A stretch of 18,202 bases of DNA from UBA5862 sp002408105 (GTDB taxonomy: Bacteria > Pseudomonadota > Gammaproteobacteria > Pseudomonadales > UBA5862). Where the stretch lies: the NCBI GenBank assembly GCA_034189125.1, contig JAXHVB010000137.1, forward strand, positions 1-18,202, written 5' to 3'. Below the pieces are notes generated by a model. It was given only the letters and a program-made list of their open reading frames with translations. It was not told the origin of the DNA and searched no databases. The position numbers and the translations under genes are program-made. Below are positions 6,878 to 14,311 of this stretch, one piece after another (positions within the stretch are counted from its first letter, which is position 1; every line of letters begins with the position of its first letter).

Positions 6878-9119
6878 CAGTCTATTCCATTCAAGCCGCT
6901 GGATTGACGGGCGTGCCCGGACCCTTGCCGGCACCATGTTGTGCGCACTCGTGCCCCAGCTTCACGCGGCGGCTGCAGAGGGTGGCAAGTATGAACTTGG
7001 GACTCTCTCTGTGGTTGGTCGCGGTGAGACGCGCGCCACTTCGACCATTGACTTGGAGTCCATTGAGTCCTTGGCTCCAGGACGCACCCCCGAGCGGCTC
7101 CTGAACACACTGCCGGGCGTGAACGTCCAGACCAGCGACCCCTATGGACTGTATGAGTTCGGCACCACCATTCGAGTGCGTGGGTTTGACGAAGAGCAGC
7201 TCGGGGTAACCATGGATGGCGTGCCGATGGAGACCGCTGATCTTCGGGAGGGCAGTCCGCCGCATCGGTACGTCGACAGCGAAAACATCGTCCGCATCTC
7301 GGTTTCCCAAGGGTCAGGTGACGTGACCACCCCGTCGTACCATGCACTCGGGGGGTCGATTCGGTATTTCTCAGATGATCCAACCCCGATGCCCAGTGCA
7401 ATCGCCTCTTTGACGGCCGGCTCCGATGAACTGGTGCGCAACTTCTTTCGTGTCGATTCTGGGACCATTGGTGAGCTTGGGTTGAGTTTCTATATTTCGG
7501 GGTCGAGGGCGCGTCAGGTTCAATGGGCCAACGACCTTGCCTCCCTGGAACGTGACCACTTGACCGTGAAGGCACTGCTGCCATTGGGCGCCCACAGCCT
7601 GCGCTTTGCCTACCGGTACAACAAGCGCGACGACCATGATTTTCCCCTCTGGCTTGCCAACGGTGACCGCTTTCCATATTTCGATCTGCACCCCCATGTG
7701 GTGGGCGATCCGGAAGCCGACGCCTTGCACTACGACCGCTGGGCGAATGGGCGTGAAGACCACCTCTATAGCCTAAATGCAGACCTTCAGTTCAGTCCGC
7801 AGCTCAGCGCGACCTTGGTGCCGTACTACGAAGACAAAGAAGGGTACGGCTGGGCCAACGTTTCTCTGAGCGCCGCGACCGATCTCTACAACGGCTCGCT
7901 CGACCCGGTGGCGGGCACGCCTGGGCGCACAGACGTGGCCCCACCCACAGGGCTCACTGCACGCGATGAAACCATGAACGGAGAGCGCTTGGGGATCACT
8001 GCAAGCCTGGCCTACCAATGGGGCACCCATCGTTTCGAAGTCGGGGTGTGGGGAGAAACGACCGATTTCCATCAGGACCGGCCGCTCTTCAACCTGGATT
8101 CCGTTGGTGATTTTGACAAAGACAGCCTTCCTGTCCACGTCTACTACGATCGGGACTTCACGACCGACGTGGTTCAGTTCTTCGCCCGCGATCAATGGCG
8201 GCTGATGGACGACCGGCTCACCCTCGAGTACGGATTCAAGACGCTTGATTTCGAACGGCGCTTTGAAGGCATCGCCAACAGCGATGCGTTCAACATGCAA
8301 CGCGAAATCTCTGGTCTTCGCCAGTCGGTGGACGACATGTTTCAGCCGCAGGTGGGGCTTACCTTTCTCGTTACTGAGGGCGTAGAAGGCTTCTTCAACT
8401 ACGCGGAAAATTTCAGCGCGCCCCCGCGCGAATCAATGGTGGCGCAGAACTTCAACCCCGACCTCGATGCAGAGCGCTCAAAAAACTACGACCTTGGGGT
8501 GCGTTACTCAGGCGGCGGTGTCGATGCCTCATTCACTCTGTACTACATCGACTACCAGAACCGCATCCTGGAACTGACGTCGTTCGATCCCTTCCGAGTC
8601 GGTGAGAGCATCTTTGAAAACGTCGGCGACATCGAGACCCAAGGCGCGGAACTCGCGGTTTCCTGGTCACCGATGAGCAACCTTAAATTGGGCAGTTCGG
8701 TCACCTACAACAGCTCTGAGTTTCAGGACAACTACTACAGCGGTGTCACTGGCACAGGCGCGCCCCGTTTGGTCGAAGTGAAAGGCGAACAGGTCCCGGA
8801 TACGCCCAAGTTCATGCTGCAGGGCTCTGTGAGCTATTACGAAGGTCCGTACTTCGTCACGTTGGATGGCAAGCACACAGGCAAACGCTATTCCGCGACC
8901 ACAGGCGCTGAAAGCGTGCCGAGTTATGAGATTTTTGACCTGACCCTTGGCTATCAGGGCCGTGGAACCGGACCCTTCGCGAACCTCCGTTACCAGTTCA
9001 ACATCCTCAACCTGTTCGACGAAGAGTACATGGCAGTCATCAACGAGGCGGAAACCTCAGGGTTGTTTATCCCGGGTGCACCAAGGACGTACTTCTTTAC
9101 CGTACGGGCGGATTTTTGA
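6831..9119 (+). CDS. TonB-dependent outer-membrane receptor 2
   Basis: This 762-aa receptor has an extended N-terminus with a signal sequence ending near HAAAAEGG (about residues 44-50), a TonB-box-like LGTLSVVG at about 56-63, and a plug with TPERLLNTLPGVNV, IRVRGF, VTMDGVPME and a GGSIRYF segment. A barrel ends in the canonical terminal Phe (YFFTVRADF). Barrel-type strands such as LEYGFKTLDFERRF and DLGVRYSGGG are seen. It is clearly a different subfamily from receptor 1: the plug sequences differ widely, and it is shorter by about 120 aa. It lies directly upstream of the TonB2-type operon (71-nt gap to the DUF3450 gene), which makes it a likely client of that system. The ligand is unknown. 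Confidence 0.92.
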   Translation: MAPFADPVRGLRADLDSLFHSSRWIDGRARTLAGTMLCALVPQLHAAAAEGGKYELGTLSVVGRGETRATSTIDLESIESLAPGRTPERLLNTLPGVNVQTSDPYGLYEFGTTIRVRGFDEEQLGVTMDGVPMETADLREGSPPHRYVDSENIVRISVSQGSGDVTTPSYHALGGSIRYFSDDPTPMPSAIASLTAGSDELVRNFFRVDSGTIGELGLSFYISGSRARQVQWANDLASLERDHLTVKALLPLGAHSLRFAYRYNKRDDHDFPLWLANGDRFPYFDLHPHVVGDPEADALHYDRWANGREDHLYSLNADLQFSPQLSATLVPYYEDKEGYGWANVSLSAATDLYNGSLDPVAGTPGRTDVAPPTGLTARDETMNGERLGITASLAYQWGTHRFEVGVWGETTDFHQDRPLFNLDSVGDFDKDSLPVHVYYDRDFTTDVVQFFARDQWRLMDDRLTLEYGFKTLDFERRFEGIANSDAFNMQREISGLRQSVDDMFQPQVGLTFLVTEGVEGFFNYAENFSAPPRESMVAQNFNPDLDAERSKNYDLGVRYSGGGVDASFTLYYIDYQNRILELTSFDPFRVGESIFENVGDIETQGAELAVSWSPMSNLKLGSSVTYNSSEFQDNYYSGVTGTGAPRLVEVKGEQVPDTPKFMLQGSVSYYEGPYFVTLDGKHTGKRYSATTGAESVPSYEIFDLTLGYQGRGTGPFANLRYQFNILNLFDEEYMAVINEAETSGLFIPGAPRTYFFTVRADF

Positions 9120-9174
9120 GGCCATGGTGGGCGTTTCCCTGCTGCTTACTGGCACAACATTTCAGTCACTTGGT

Positions 9175-9180
9175 CGGAGG
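9175..9180 (+). promoter_or_regulatory. Ribosome binding site for the DUF3450 gene
   Basis: CGGAGG lies 10 nt before ATG 9191. It supports 9191 rather than the upstream in-frame TTG at 9116, which would add a second, unneeded hydrophobic stretch ahead of the real signal peptide. Confidence 0.6.
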
Positions 9181-9190
9181 TTTTTCGTCG

Positions 9191-9985
9191 ATGGTTTGGT
9201 CTAACCCACAGGCGAGGCGGTTGTTCGCCAGATGCCTTAGCGGCACGGCGCTGTGCGTTGCACTCGCCCCCGCTGCTCATGCCGCCCAACCCGTTGAAGC
9301 GACCCTTGCGGTACAGCAGTCGATCGAGAGCGAAGCTGCCGCGTCGCAGGTGCGCATCGACCAATTGTCGGAGCAGACCCGCAACGCGCTGCTCGCGTAC
9401 CGCCAGGCGGTGACAGAGGCAGATCGACTGGAGCAGTACAACGCCCAGCTGGAGCGGTTGGTGGCCTCACAGGAAGCAGAGGTTGATACGGTCAGGGGAG
9501 AACTGGAGGAGCTGGCCGTCGTACAGCGGGAGATCTTCCCACTGATGACCCAAATGGTGTCGGGGCTTGGGCAGTTTGTCAGCTTGGATCTTCCGTTTCT
9601 ATCCCAGGAGCGGGTTGAGCGGGTAGACGAGCTGACGCAACTGATGAACCGCGCCGACGTTTCCACTGCCGAAAAGTACCGCAGGATTCTCGAGGCCTAC
9701 CAAATCGAGATCGACTATGGCCGCACCCTCGAGGCGTATCGGGGCATTGTCGAGATTCAGGGGCAGCCCGTCACGGTGGATTTTCTGCGGTTTGGCCGGC
9801 TCGCCTTGCTCTATCAGACGCTGGATCGAAACCAGACGGGTGCTTGGGACTCCGGTGCTGGTACCTGGGTGGCGTTGGCAGACCGCTACCGCCAGCCCGT
9901 CGCGAATGCTTTGCGCATTGCCCGCAACCAGTCGCCGCCTGATTTGGTCATGTTGCCTGTTCCCGCGCCGAAGGAGTTTGATTGA
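9191..9985 (+). CDS. DUF3450 family periplasmic coiled-coil protein of the TonB2 operon
   Basis: This 264-aa protein has a Sec signal peptide (hydrophobic 15-28, cleavage after AHA at 29-31) and a long helical, probably coiled-coil region at about 35-115 rich in Glu, Gln and Leu (EQYNAQLERL, EVDTVRGELEEL). A compact C-terminal part includes VTVDFLRFGRLALLYQ and the AGTWVAL segment. The layout matches DUF3450 proteins encoded first in Vibrio TonB2-type operons. Its biochemical role is not established; the context suggests a periplasmic partner of the TtpC protein encoded next, whose start overlaps its stop (TGATG). Confidence 0.85.
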   Translation: MVWSNPQARRLFARCLSGTALCVALAPAAHAAQPVEATLAVQQSIESEAAASQVRIDQLSEQTRNALLAYRQAVTEADRLEQYNAQLERLVASQEAEVDTVRGELEELAVVQREIFPLMTQMVSGLGQFVSLDLPFLSQERVERVDELTQLMNRADVSTAEKYRRILEAYQIEIDYGRTLEAYRGIVEIQGQPVTVDFLRFGRLALLYQTLDRNQTGAWDSGAGTWVALADRYRQPVANALRIARNQSPPDLVMLPVPAPKEFD

Positions 9986-11421
9986 TGTGGTTATCTTGTT
10001 TACTTGGCACCCGTTGGACTGGCCGATGGGCCGCGCTGGGTGCTTTGGCCATGTCCCTGGCTGTTGGCGCCGAGCCTCAGGCTGCCGGGTCGCTGCAGGA
10101 ACTGTTGCAGTCCCTGCGCAGTGCCCGGGTCGAAGCGGCCCGACACAACCAAGAGCGAGAGGCGCGGTTTTTGTCTGAGCGGGATCAGCAATCGGCACTG
10201 CTTGATCAGGCGCGTGAGCGTCTGGCTGCCGCGCAAGCCCGAAGCGAGGCACTCAAGGCGCGCTACGACGCGAACGAAACCGAGCTGGCTGAGTTGGAAA
10301 CCGACCTTGAGCAAAGCCAAGGCGACCTCGGAGAAATGTTTGGTGTGGTTCGCCAGGTTGCCGGCGACTTGGCTTCGATGCTGCAGTCCTCCTTGGTAAG
10401 CGCCCAGCTGCCAGAGAGCCGGCTTGAGTTCATGGAAGGGCTGGCCGAAAGCGACGTGTTGCCGTCCATGACCAAACTGGAGCGGCTGTGGCTGATCGCG
10501 ACCGAGGAAATGACCCGGTCGGGCGAGGTGGCGCGCTTTCCAGCCACAGTCTATCGGGCCGATGGGACCGCGTATGACACCGAAGTGGTGCGGGCAGGCG
10601 TGTTCAATGCCATTGTCGATGACCGTTACCTGCAGTTCCTGCCCGAGAACCGCCAGCTGATGGAATTGCCGCGCCAGCCCCCAGGGCGGTACCGCGCGAT
10701 GGCAGCAGACTTGTATGGGGCCGAATCAGGGAGCGTTGCCATGGGTCTTGACCCCTCCCGTGGCGCCATTCTTGGGCTTCTGGTGCGCTCGCCAAGTTTA
10801 TGGGAGCGCATTCAGCAGGGCCGGTTGGTTGGCTACGTGATTCTTGCGCTGGGTGCAGTCGGGTTGCTGATCGCGGCTGAACGGTTTTTCGCCCTCGGCC
10901 GCGCGGGCTTGCGCATGAAGGCCCAGCAGAAAGACCTCGACCACCCGAACCCGTCCAACCCGCTCGGCCATGTCGTTGGTGTCTATCACGAGAGCCGCCA
11001 CCTTGGCCTTGAACCTTTGGTCCACAAACTCGATGACGCCATTCTGCGCGCTTCGACAGGGTTTGACCGTGGATTGAGTGCGCTGAAGATTCTCGCTGCC
11101 GTTGCCCCCATGCTGGGCCTGCTCGGTACTGTCGTCGGAATGATCGATACCTTCCAATCGATCACCTTGTTCGGTACCGGAGACCCCAAGTTGATGGCAG
11201 GCGGAATTTCCCAGGCCTTGATCACCACCGTGCTGGGCCTGGTGGTCGCGATTCCGTTGGTCCTGCTACACAGTGTCCTGGCCACCCGCAGCGCCAGGCT
11301 TACTGCCACCATCGATGAGCAGGCCGCGGGAATGGTGGCCGAGCACGCCGAGGCGTACGCGCGCTCCAAGTCAACTGCTGCGGCGACCAAGTCCAGCGGA
11401 GGGGCAGCGGCCTGTGCTTGA
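9985..11421 (+). CDS. ttpC: TtpC-like large MotA/TolQ/ExbB proton-channel protein
   Basis: This 478-aa protein has a signal sequence (about 1-29), a periplasmic coiled-coil domain (about 45-115) and a further periplasmic region to about 275. An ExbB/TolQ-like channel part follows: TM1 282-303, TM2 365-390 with APMLGLLGTVVGM, and TM3 408-432. In Vibrio the TtpC protein of this architecture is required with ExbB2, ExbD2 and TonB2 for TonB2-dependent iron uptake. Standard ExbB proteins are about 230 aa without the large periplasmic extension. The ATG at 9985 forms TGATG with the DUF3450 stop, and the gene end overlaps the next exbB start by 8 nt, so translation is probably coupled. The symbol is assigned by architecture and neighbourhood. 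Confidence 0.88.
   Translation: MWLSCLLGTRWTGRWAALGALAMSLAVGAEPQAAGSLQELLQSLRSARVEAARHNQEREARFLSERDQQSALLDQARERLAAAQARSEALKARYDANETELAELETDLEQSQGDLGEMFGVVRQVAGDLASMLQSSLVSAQLPESRLEFMEGLAESDVLPSMTKLERLWLIATEEMTRSGEVARFPATVYRADGTAYDTEVVRAGVFNAIVDDRYLQFLPENRQLMELPRQPPGRYRAMAADLYGAESGSVAMGLDPSRGAILGLLVRSPSLWERIQQGRLVGYVILALGAVGLLIAAERFFALGRAGLRMKAQQKDLDHPNPSNPLGHVVGVYHESRHLGLEPLVHKLDDAILRASTGFDRGLSALKILAAVAPMLGLLGTVVGMIDTFQSITLFGTGDPKLMAGGISQALITTVLGLVVAIPLVLLHSVLATRSARLTATIDEQAAGMVAEHAEAYARSKSTAAATKSSGGAAACA
11398..11404 (+). promoter_or_regulatory. Ribosome binding site for exbB, setting a GTG start
   Basis: GGAGGGG lies 9 nt before GTG 11414, inside the last codons of ttpC. It shows that exbB starts at 11414. 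The frame is open from 11273, but the preceding residues (rich in Pro and Arg) are out-of-frame ttpC sequence. Confidence 0.65.
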
Positions 11422-11944
11422 GCTCTATCGTGGATTTCAGGATTTCATGCAGCAGGGTGGTCCGGTGCTCTGGCCGATTTTGTTCGCCACGGCGCTGCTC
11501 TGGGGGCTCATCCTCGAACGCTACTGGTACCTGTGGCGGGTGCATCCGAGGTTCGTTGCCGACCTGGTGACGCGCTGGCGACAACGCACAGATTTCGATT
11601 CCTGGTACGCCAACCAGATTCGCGCGGCGGGCGTTTCGCGTCTGGTGGTTCGCCAGGGCCAACTGTTGGGCGTGATCAAGACCCTGGTGGCGCTGCTGCC
11701 CATGCTTGGCTTGCTGGGCACGGTGACCGGCATGATTCGAGTCTTCGATGTGATGGCCGTGACCGGGACTGGCAACCCAAGGGCAATGGCTGAAGGGGTG
11801 TCGACCGCGACCATTCCGACCATGGCAGGGCTGTTTGGAGCACTGACAGGGGTGTATTTCAGCGTCAGCCTCCAGCAGCGTCTGGAGACTGAGCGTGGGC
11901 GAATCGATGAGCTGCTCGGCGCGGCCCGAGGGGAGGAAGCCTAG
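11414..11944 (+). CDS. exbB: ExbB2-type proton channel protein
   Basis: This 176-aa protein has the length of Vibrio ExbB2. It has three membrane helices (about 18-40, 85-110 and 128-152). The core motif LLPMLGLLGTVTGMI at 94-108 and the GTGNPRAMAEGVS segment before the third helix are diagnostic of the MotA/TolQ/ExbB family. It forms the proton channel with ExbD and TtpC to energise TonB. Translation starts at GTG 11414, overlapping ttpC by 8 nt, and exbD begins 2 nt after the stop. Confidence 0.93.
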   Translation: MLELYRGFQDFMQQGGPVLWPILFATALLWGLILERYWYLWRVHPRFVADLVTRWRQRTDFDSWYANQIRAAGVSRLVVRQGQLLGVIKTLVALLPMLGLLGTVTGMIRVFDVMAVTGTGNPRAMAEGVSTATIPTMAGLFGALTGVYFSVSLQQRLETERGRIDELLGAARGEEA

Positions 11945-11946
11945 CC

Positions 11947-12357
11947 ATGCGTCCAGCCAGAGCCCGAGGTGGGGATTCCGAAGCCGCCATCGACCTGACC
12001 CCCATGCTGGACATTGTGTTCATCATGTTGATTTTTTTCATCGTGACCACATCGTTCGTCAAGGAGACAGGGGTCGAAGTGCAGCGCCCCTCTGCGCAGA
12101 GCGCCGTGCAACAGGAGGGCGGCAACATCCTGATTGCCATTCGGCCAAACGGCGAAGTCTGGATGGAGAAGAAGCGGATTGACCTCAAGGCGGTTCGCGC
12201 CAATGTGGAGCGGATGCTGGCGGAGGCTCCGGAGTCTGCGGTGGTGGTGCTGGCAGACGCTGAATCCAACACTGGGGTGCTGGTTGAAGTGATGGACCAG
12301 GCGAAGCTGGCCGGAGCGCCTTCGATCTCGATCGCTGCCGAGCAGGGGTCGCGGTGA
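11947..12357 (+). CDS. exbD: ExbD2-type biopolymer transport protein
   Basis: This 136-aa protein has one N-terminal membrane helix (about 22-38) followed by a periplasmic domain. The motif IDLTPMLDIVFIMLIFF carries Asp22, the membrane Asp that carries protons in the ExbD/TolR family. The rest is the usual small periplasmic domain (NILIAIRPNGEVWM). It has GGGAGGA about 9 nt upstream of the ATG. Its stop overlaps the tonB start as GTGA. Confidence 0.93.
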   Translation: MRPARARGGDSEAAIDLTPMLDIVFIMLIFFIVTTSFVKETGVEVQRPSAQSAVQQEGGNILIAIRPNGEVWMEKKRIDLKAVRANVERMLAEAPESAVVVLADAESNTGVLVEVMDQAKLAGAPSISIAAEQGSR

Positions 12358-12983
12358 CGGTCCGCTGGCTGCCGTTCTCCGGGGCTGGAGTCTGCGTCGC
12401 GCTGCTGGTGTTTTTGGTCATGCAGGCGATGATTCGCCCTGGGGATTTAAGCCGTGCCACCAGTCAAGAGCGGGTGGCCATCGACTTCACCCGCATGGTG
12501 CAGCCGGAAGCGACCAAGACAAAAGACCGCAGCCGTCCAGAGGAGCCGCCACCACCCGACAGGCCGCCACCGCCCCCGTCCATGGAGGTGCCGGTGGATG
12601 CCCCGGTGCCGCCAGCGCGCCTGCAAATGGACATCCCGCAACTCGACCTGCCCTTGGGGGTGGGTGGTGGACCCTACCTCGGTGGGGTTGCAGCGGCCCC
12701 TCAGCTGTCAATGGATGAAGAGGTGATCCCGGTGGTTCAGATCCCTCCGCAGTATCCAAGGCAAGCACTGCGGGCGCGGTTGGAGGGCCATGTCACCATG
12801 GAATTCACCATTGAGCCCGACGGCAGCGTGTCCGGGATCCAGGTGATTGAGGCAGAGCCACCGCGGGTATTCAATGCGGCCGCGGTGACCGCGCTGAGCC
12901 GGTGGAAGTTCAAACCGCGGATGGTGGACGGGCGTGCCGTGGCACGGCCTGCGCGTCAGACGATCAGTTTCAATCTGGAATAG
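12354..12983 (+). CDS. tonB: TonB2-type energy transducer
   Basis: This 209-aa protein has an N-terminal membrane anchor (about 9-27), a short Pro-rich spacer (about 62-87, with PPPP runs) and a C-terminal TonB domain (about 125-209). The last includes PPQYPRQALR, GHVTMEFTIEPDGSV and RWKFKP (183-188). The spacer is shorter than in E. coli TonB, as in TonB2 proteins. It carries energy from the ExbB/ExbD/TtpC complex to outer-membrane receptors, presumably including the two encoded upstream. The GTG start overlaps the exbD stop. Confidence 0.93.
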   Translation: MTVRWLPFSGAGVCVALLVFLVMQAMIRPGDLSRATSQERVAIDFTRMVQPEATKTKDRSRPEEPPPPDRPPPPPSMEVPVDAPVPPARLQMDIPQLDLPLGVGGGPYLGGVAAAPQLSMDEEVIPVVQIPPQYPRQALRARLEGHVTMEFTIEPDGSVSGIQVIEAEPPRVFNAAAVTALSRWKFKPRMVDGRAVARPARQTISFNLE

Positions 12984-12986
12984 CCG

Positions 12987-14225
12987 ATGGCCTGTATTCG
13001 TTCCCTTCGCGCTCGGCTTGCTGTCTGCACTCTAATGATGGTGCTTGCGCCTTGGGTGTGGGCGGCGGCTCTGTCCGAGGCGACCCACCGGAAACTGACG
13101 GAGATCCACAACCAACTGGCCGAGGAGCAGTACTCGGCGGCGGTTCAGGCGCTTGAACAGCTCATGGCGTCTGTATCTGGAGACGGCTATGCCACCGCAG
13201 TGGTGGCCCAGACCCTCGGGTATGCGCACCTCGGTCTGGAGCGGCCCGATGCAGCCATTGCCGCGTTTGAAACCGCCATCGCCCAAGAGCAGTTGCCGGC
13301 GCAGCCGACCGCAAACTTGCTGTATACCCTGGCGCAGCTGCACTTGGCTGAGCAGCGCCCAGACCGGGCCCTAAAGTACCTCGACCGCTGGTTTGCCTTG
13401 TTGGCCAGTGTCCCGCAAGAGCTGGCGCCGCCCACGCCCGAGGGCCACCTGCTGCATGCATCCATACTGCTGCAGTTAAAACAGACTTCGGCTGCGGCAA
13501 CGGCGGCGGCACGGGCGATCGACCTCAAGGAAGACCCGCCCGCGTCCTGGTATCAGCTGCTCCTTGCCTGCCATTTCGAACACAAGGACTATCCGGCAGC
13601 GGTAGATGTGCTCAAACGCATGCTCCTGCGGTGGCCGGATGACCCGCGCTATTGGCGCCAGTTGGCAAGTCTGTACCTTGCTTTGGAGCAAGACCAGGCG
13701 GCGCTGGCCACCTACTTTGTGGCCCAGAATCAGAACATGCTCGAAGGCGATTCCGATTTCCTCAACCTGGTGCGCCTTGCGGTGCACACGGGTGTTCCGG
13801 AACGGGGTGCACGCGTGCTTCAGGAAGCGCTCGTCACCGGCGCTGTGGCTTCCACTCCGGAGCACTGGGAACTGTTGGGCAACGCCTGGTACCAGGCCAA
13901 GGAGCTGGGCCCTGCCATCGCAGCCTTCGCTCGCGCCGCAGAGCAAGGCAAGGATGGACGCCTGTACCTGAGAATCGCGCGACTGGAGTACCAGCAAGGC
14001 CATTGGGCCGAGGCTGCGCAGGCGGCGGGCCAGGCCCTCGGCACCGAACGGTTTGGTGACCGCGGTCAGGCGCACCTGCTGATCGGGCTGGCCCGGTATG
14101 AACTTGGCGAATTCGACGCCGCAAAGGCCGCACTGCTGCAGGCGGCGGGCTTCGCAGCCACCAAAGCGAGGGCTGAGCAATGGCTTAGCCACCTGGAACG
14201 CACCCGATCCGAACGCACGTCCTGA
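12987..14225 (+). CDS. TPR-repeat periplasmic protein of the TonB2 operon
   Basis: This 412-aa protein has a Sec signal peptide (about 10-26, ending near VWAAAL) and several tetratricopeptide-type helical repeats. Repeat-like units include the YSAAVQALEQL, PDAAIAAFETAI, PAAVDVLKRML, ELGPAIAAFARA and WAEAAQAAGQAL segments. TPR proteins act as scaffolds for protein-protein contacts. A TPR protein follows tonB2 in Vibrio operons as well. It starts 3 nt after the tonB stop, so it is part of the same transcript. Its exact partner is not known. Confidence 0.88.
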   Translation: MACIRSLRARLAVCTLMMVLAPWVWAAALSEATHRKLTEIHNQLAEEQYSAAVQALEQLMASVSGDGYATAVVAQTLGYAHLGLERPDAAIAAFETAIAQEQLPAQPTANLLYTLAQLHLAEQRPDRALKYLDRWFALLASVPQELAPPTPEGHLLHASILLQLKQTSAAATAAARAIDLKEDPPASWYQLLLACHFEHKDYPAAVDVLKRMLLRWPDDPRYWRQLASLYLALEQDQAALATYFVAQNQNMLEGDSDFLNLVRLAVHTGVPERGARVLQEALVTGAVASTPEHWELLGNAWYQAKELGPAIAAFARAAEQGKDGRLYLRIARLEYQQGHWAEAAQAAGQALGTERFGDRGQAHLLIGLARYELGEFDAAKAALLQAAGFAATKARAEQWLSHLERTRSERTS

Positions 14226-14243
14226 CCATGCGATCCGCCTGAC

Positions 14244-14299
14244 CGTCCCCAAGGCAAGGGACGCGGGCTGCTGCTACGCTTACTGCAGCACAGCAGCAG
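14244..14299 (+). promoter_or_regulatory. Two hairpins in the TPR-vWA gap
   Basis: CGTCCC (14244-14249) pairs with GGGACG (14258-14263). CTGCTGCT (14268-14275) pairs with AGCAGCAG (14292-14299). The second would cover the AGCAGG that is the best available ribosome site for the next start, so it could modulate its translation. The trinucleotide-like sequence makes chance pairing possible. Confidence 0.25.
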
Positions 14300-14311
14300 G
14301 CGCTTGGTTGG

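Noticed and set aside
11273..11413. Longer N-terminus for exbB from an in-frame ATG-like start at 11273
   Set aside because: The extra 47 residues are out-of-frame ttpC sequence; GGAGGGG at 11398-11404 and family length support GTG 11414.
13476..14252. 258-codon open frame on the - strand across the TPR gene
   Set aside because: It is antisense to a clear TPR-repeat protein, with no domain and no ribosome site that I could recognise.
14268..14299. CTG/CAG repeat tract as a microsatellite
   Set aside because: Only two to three interrupted units on each side; better described as a possible hairpin.
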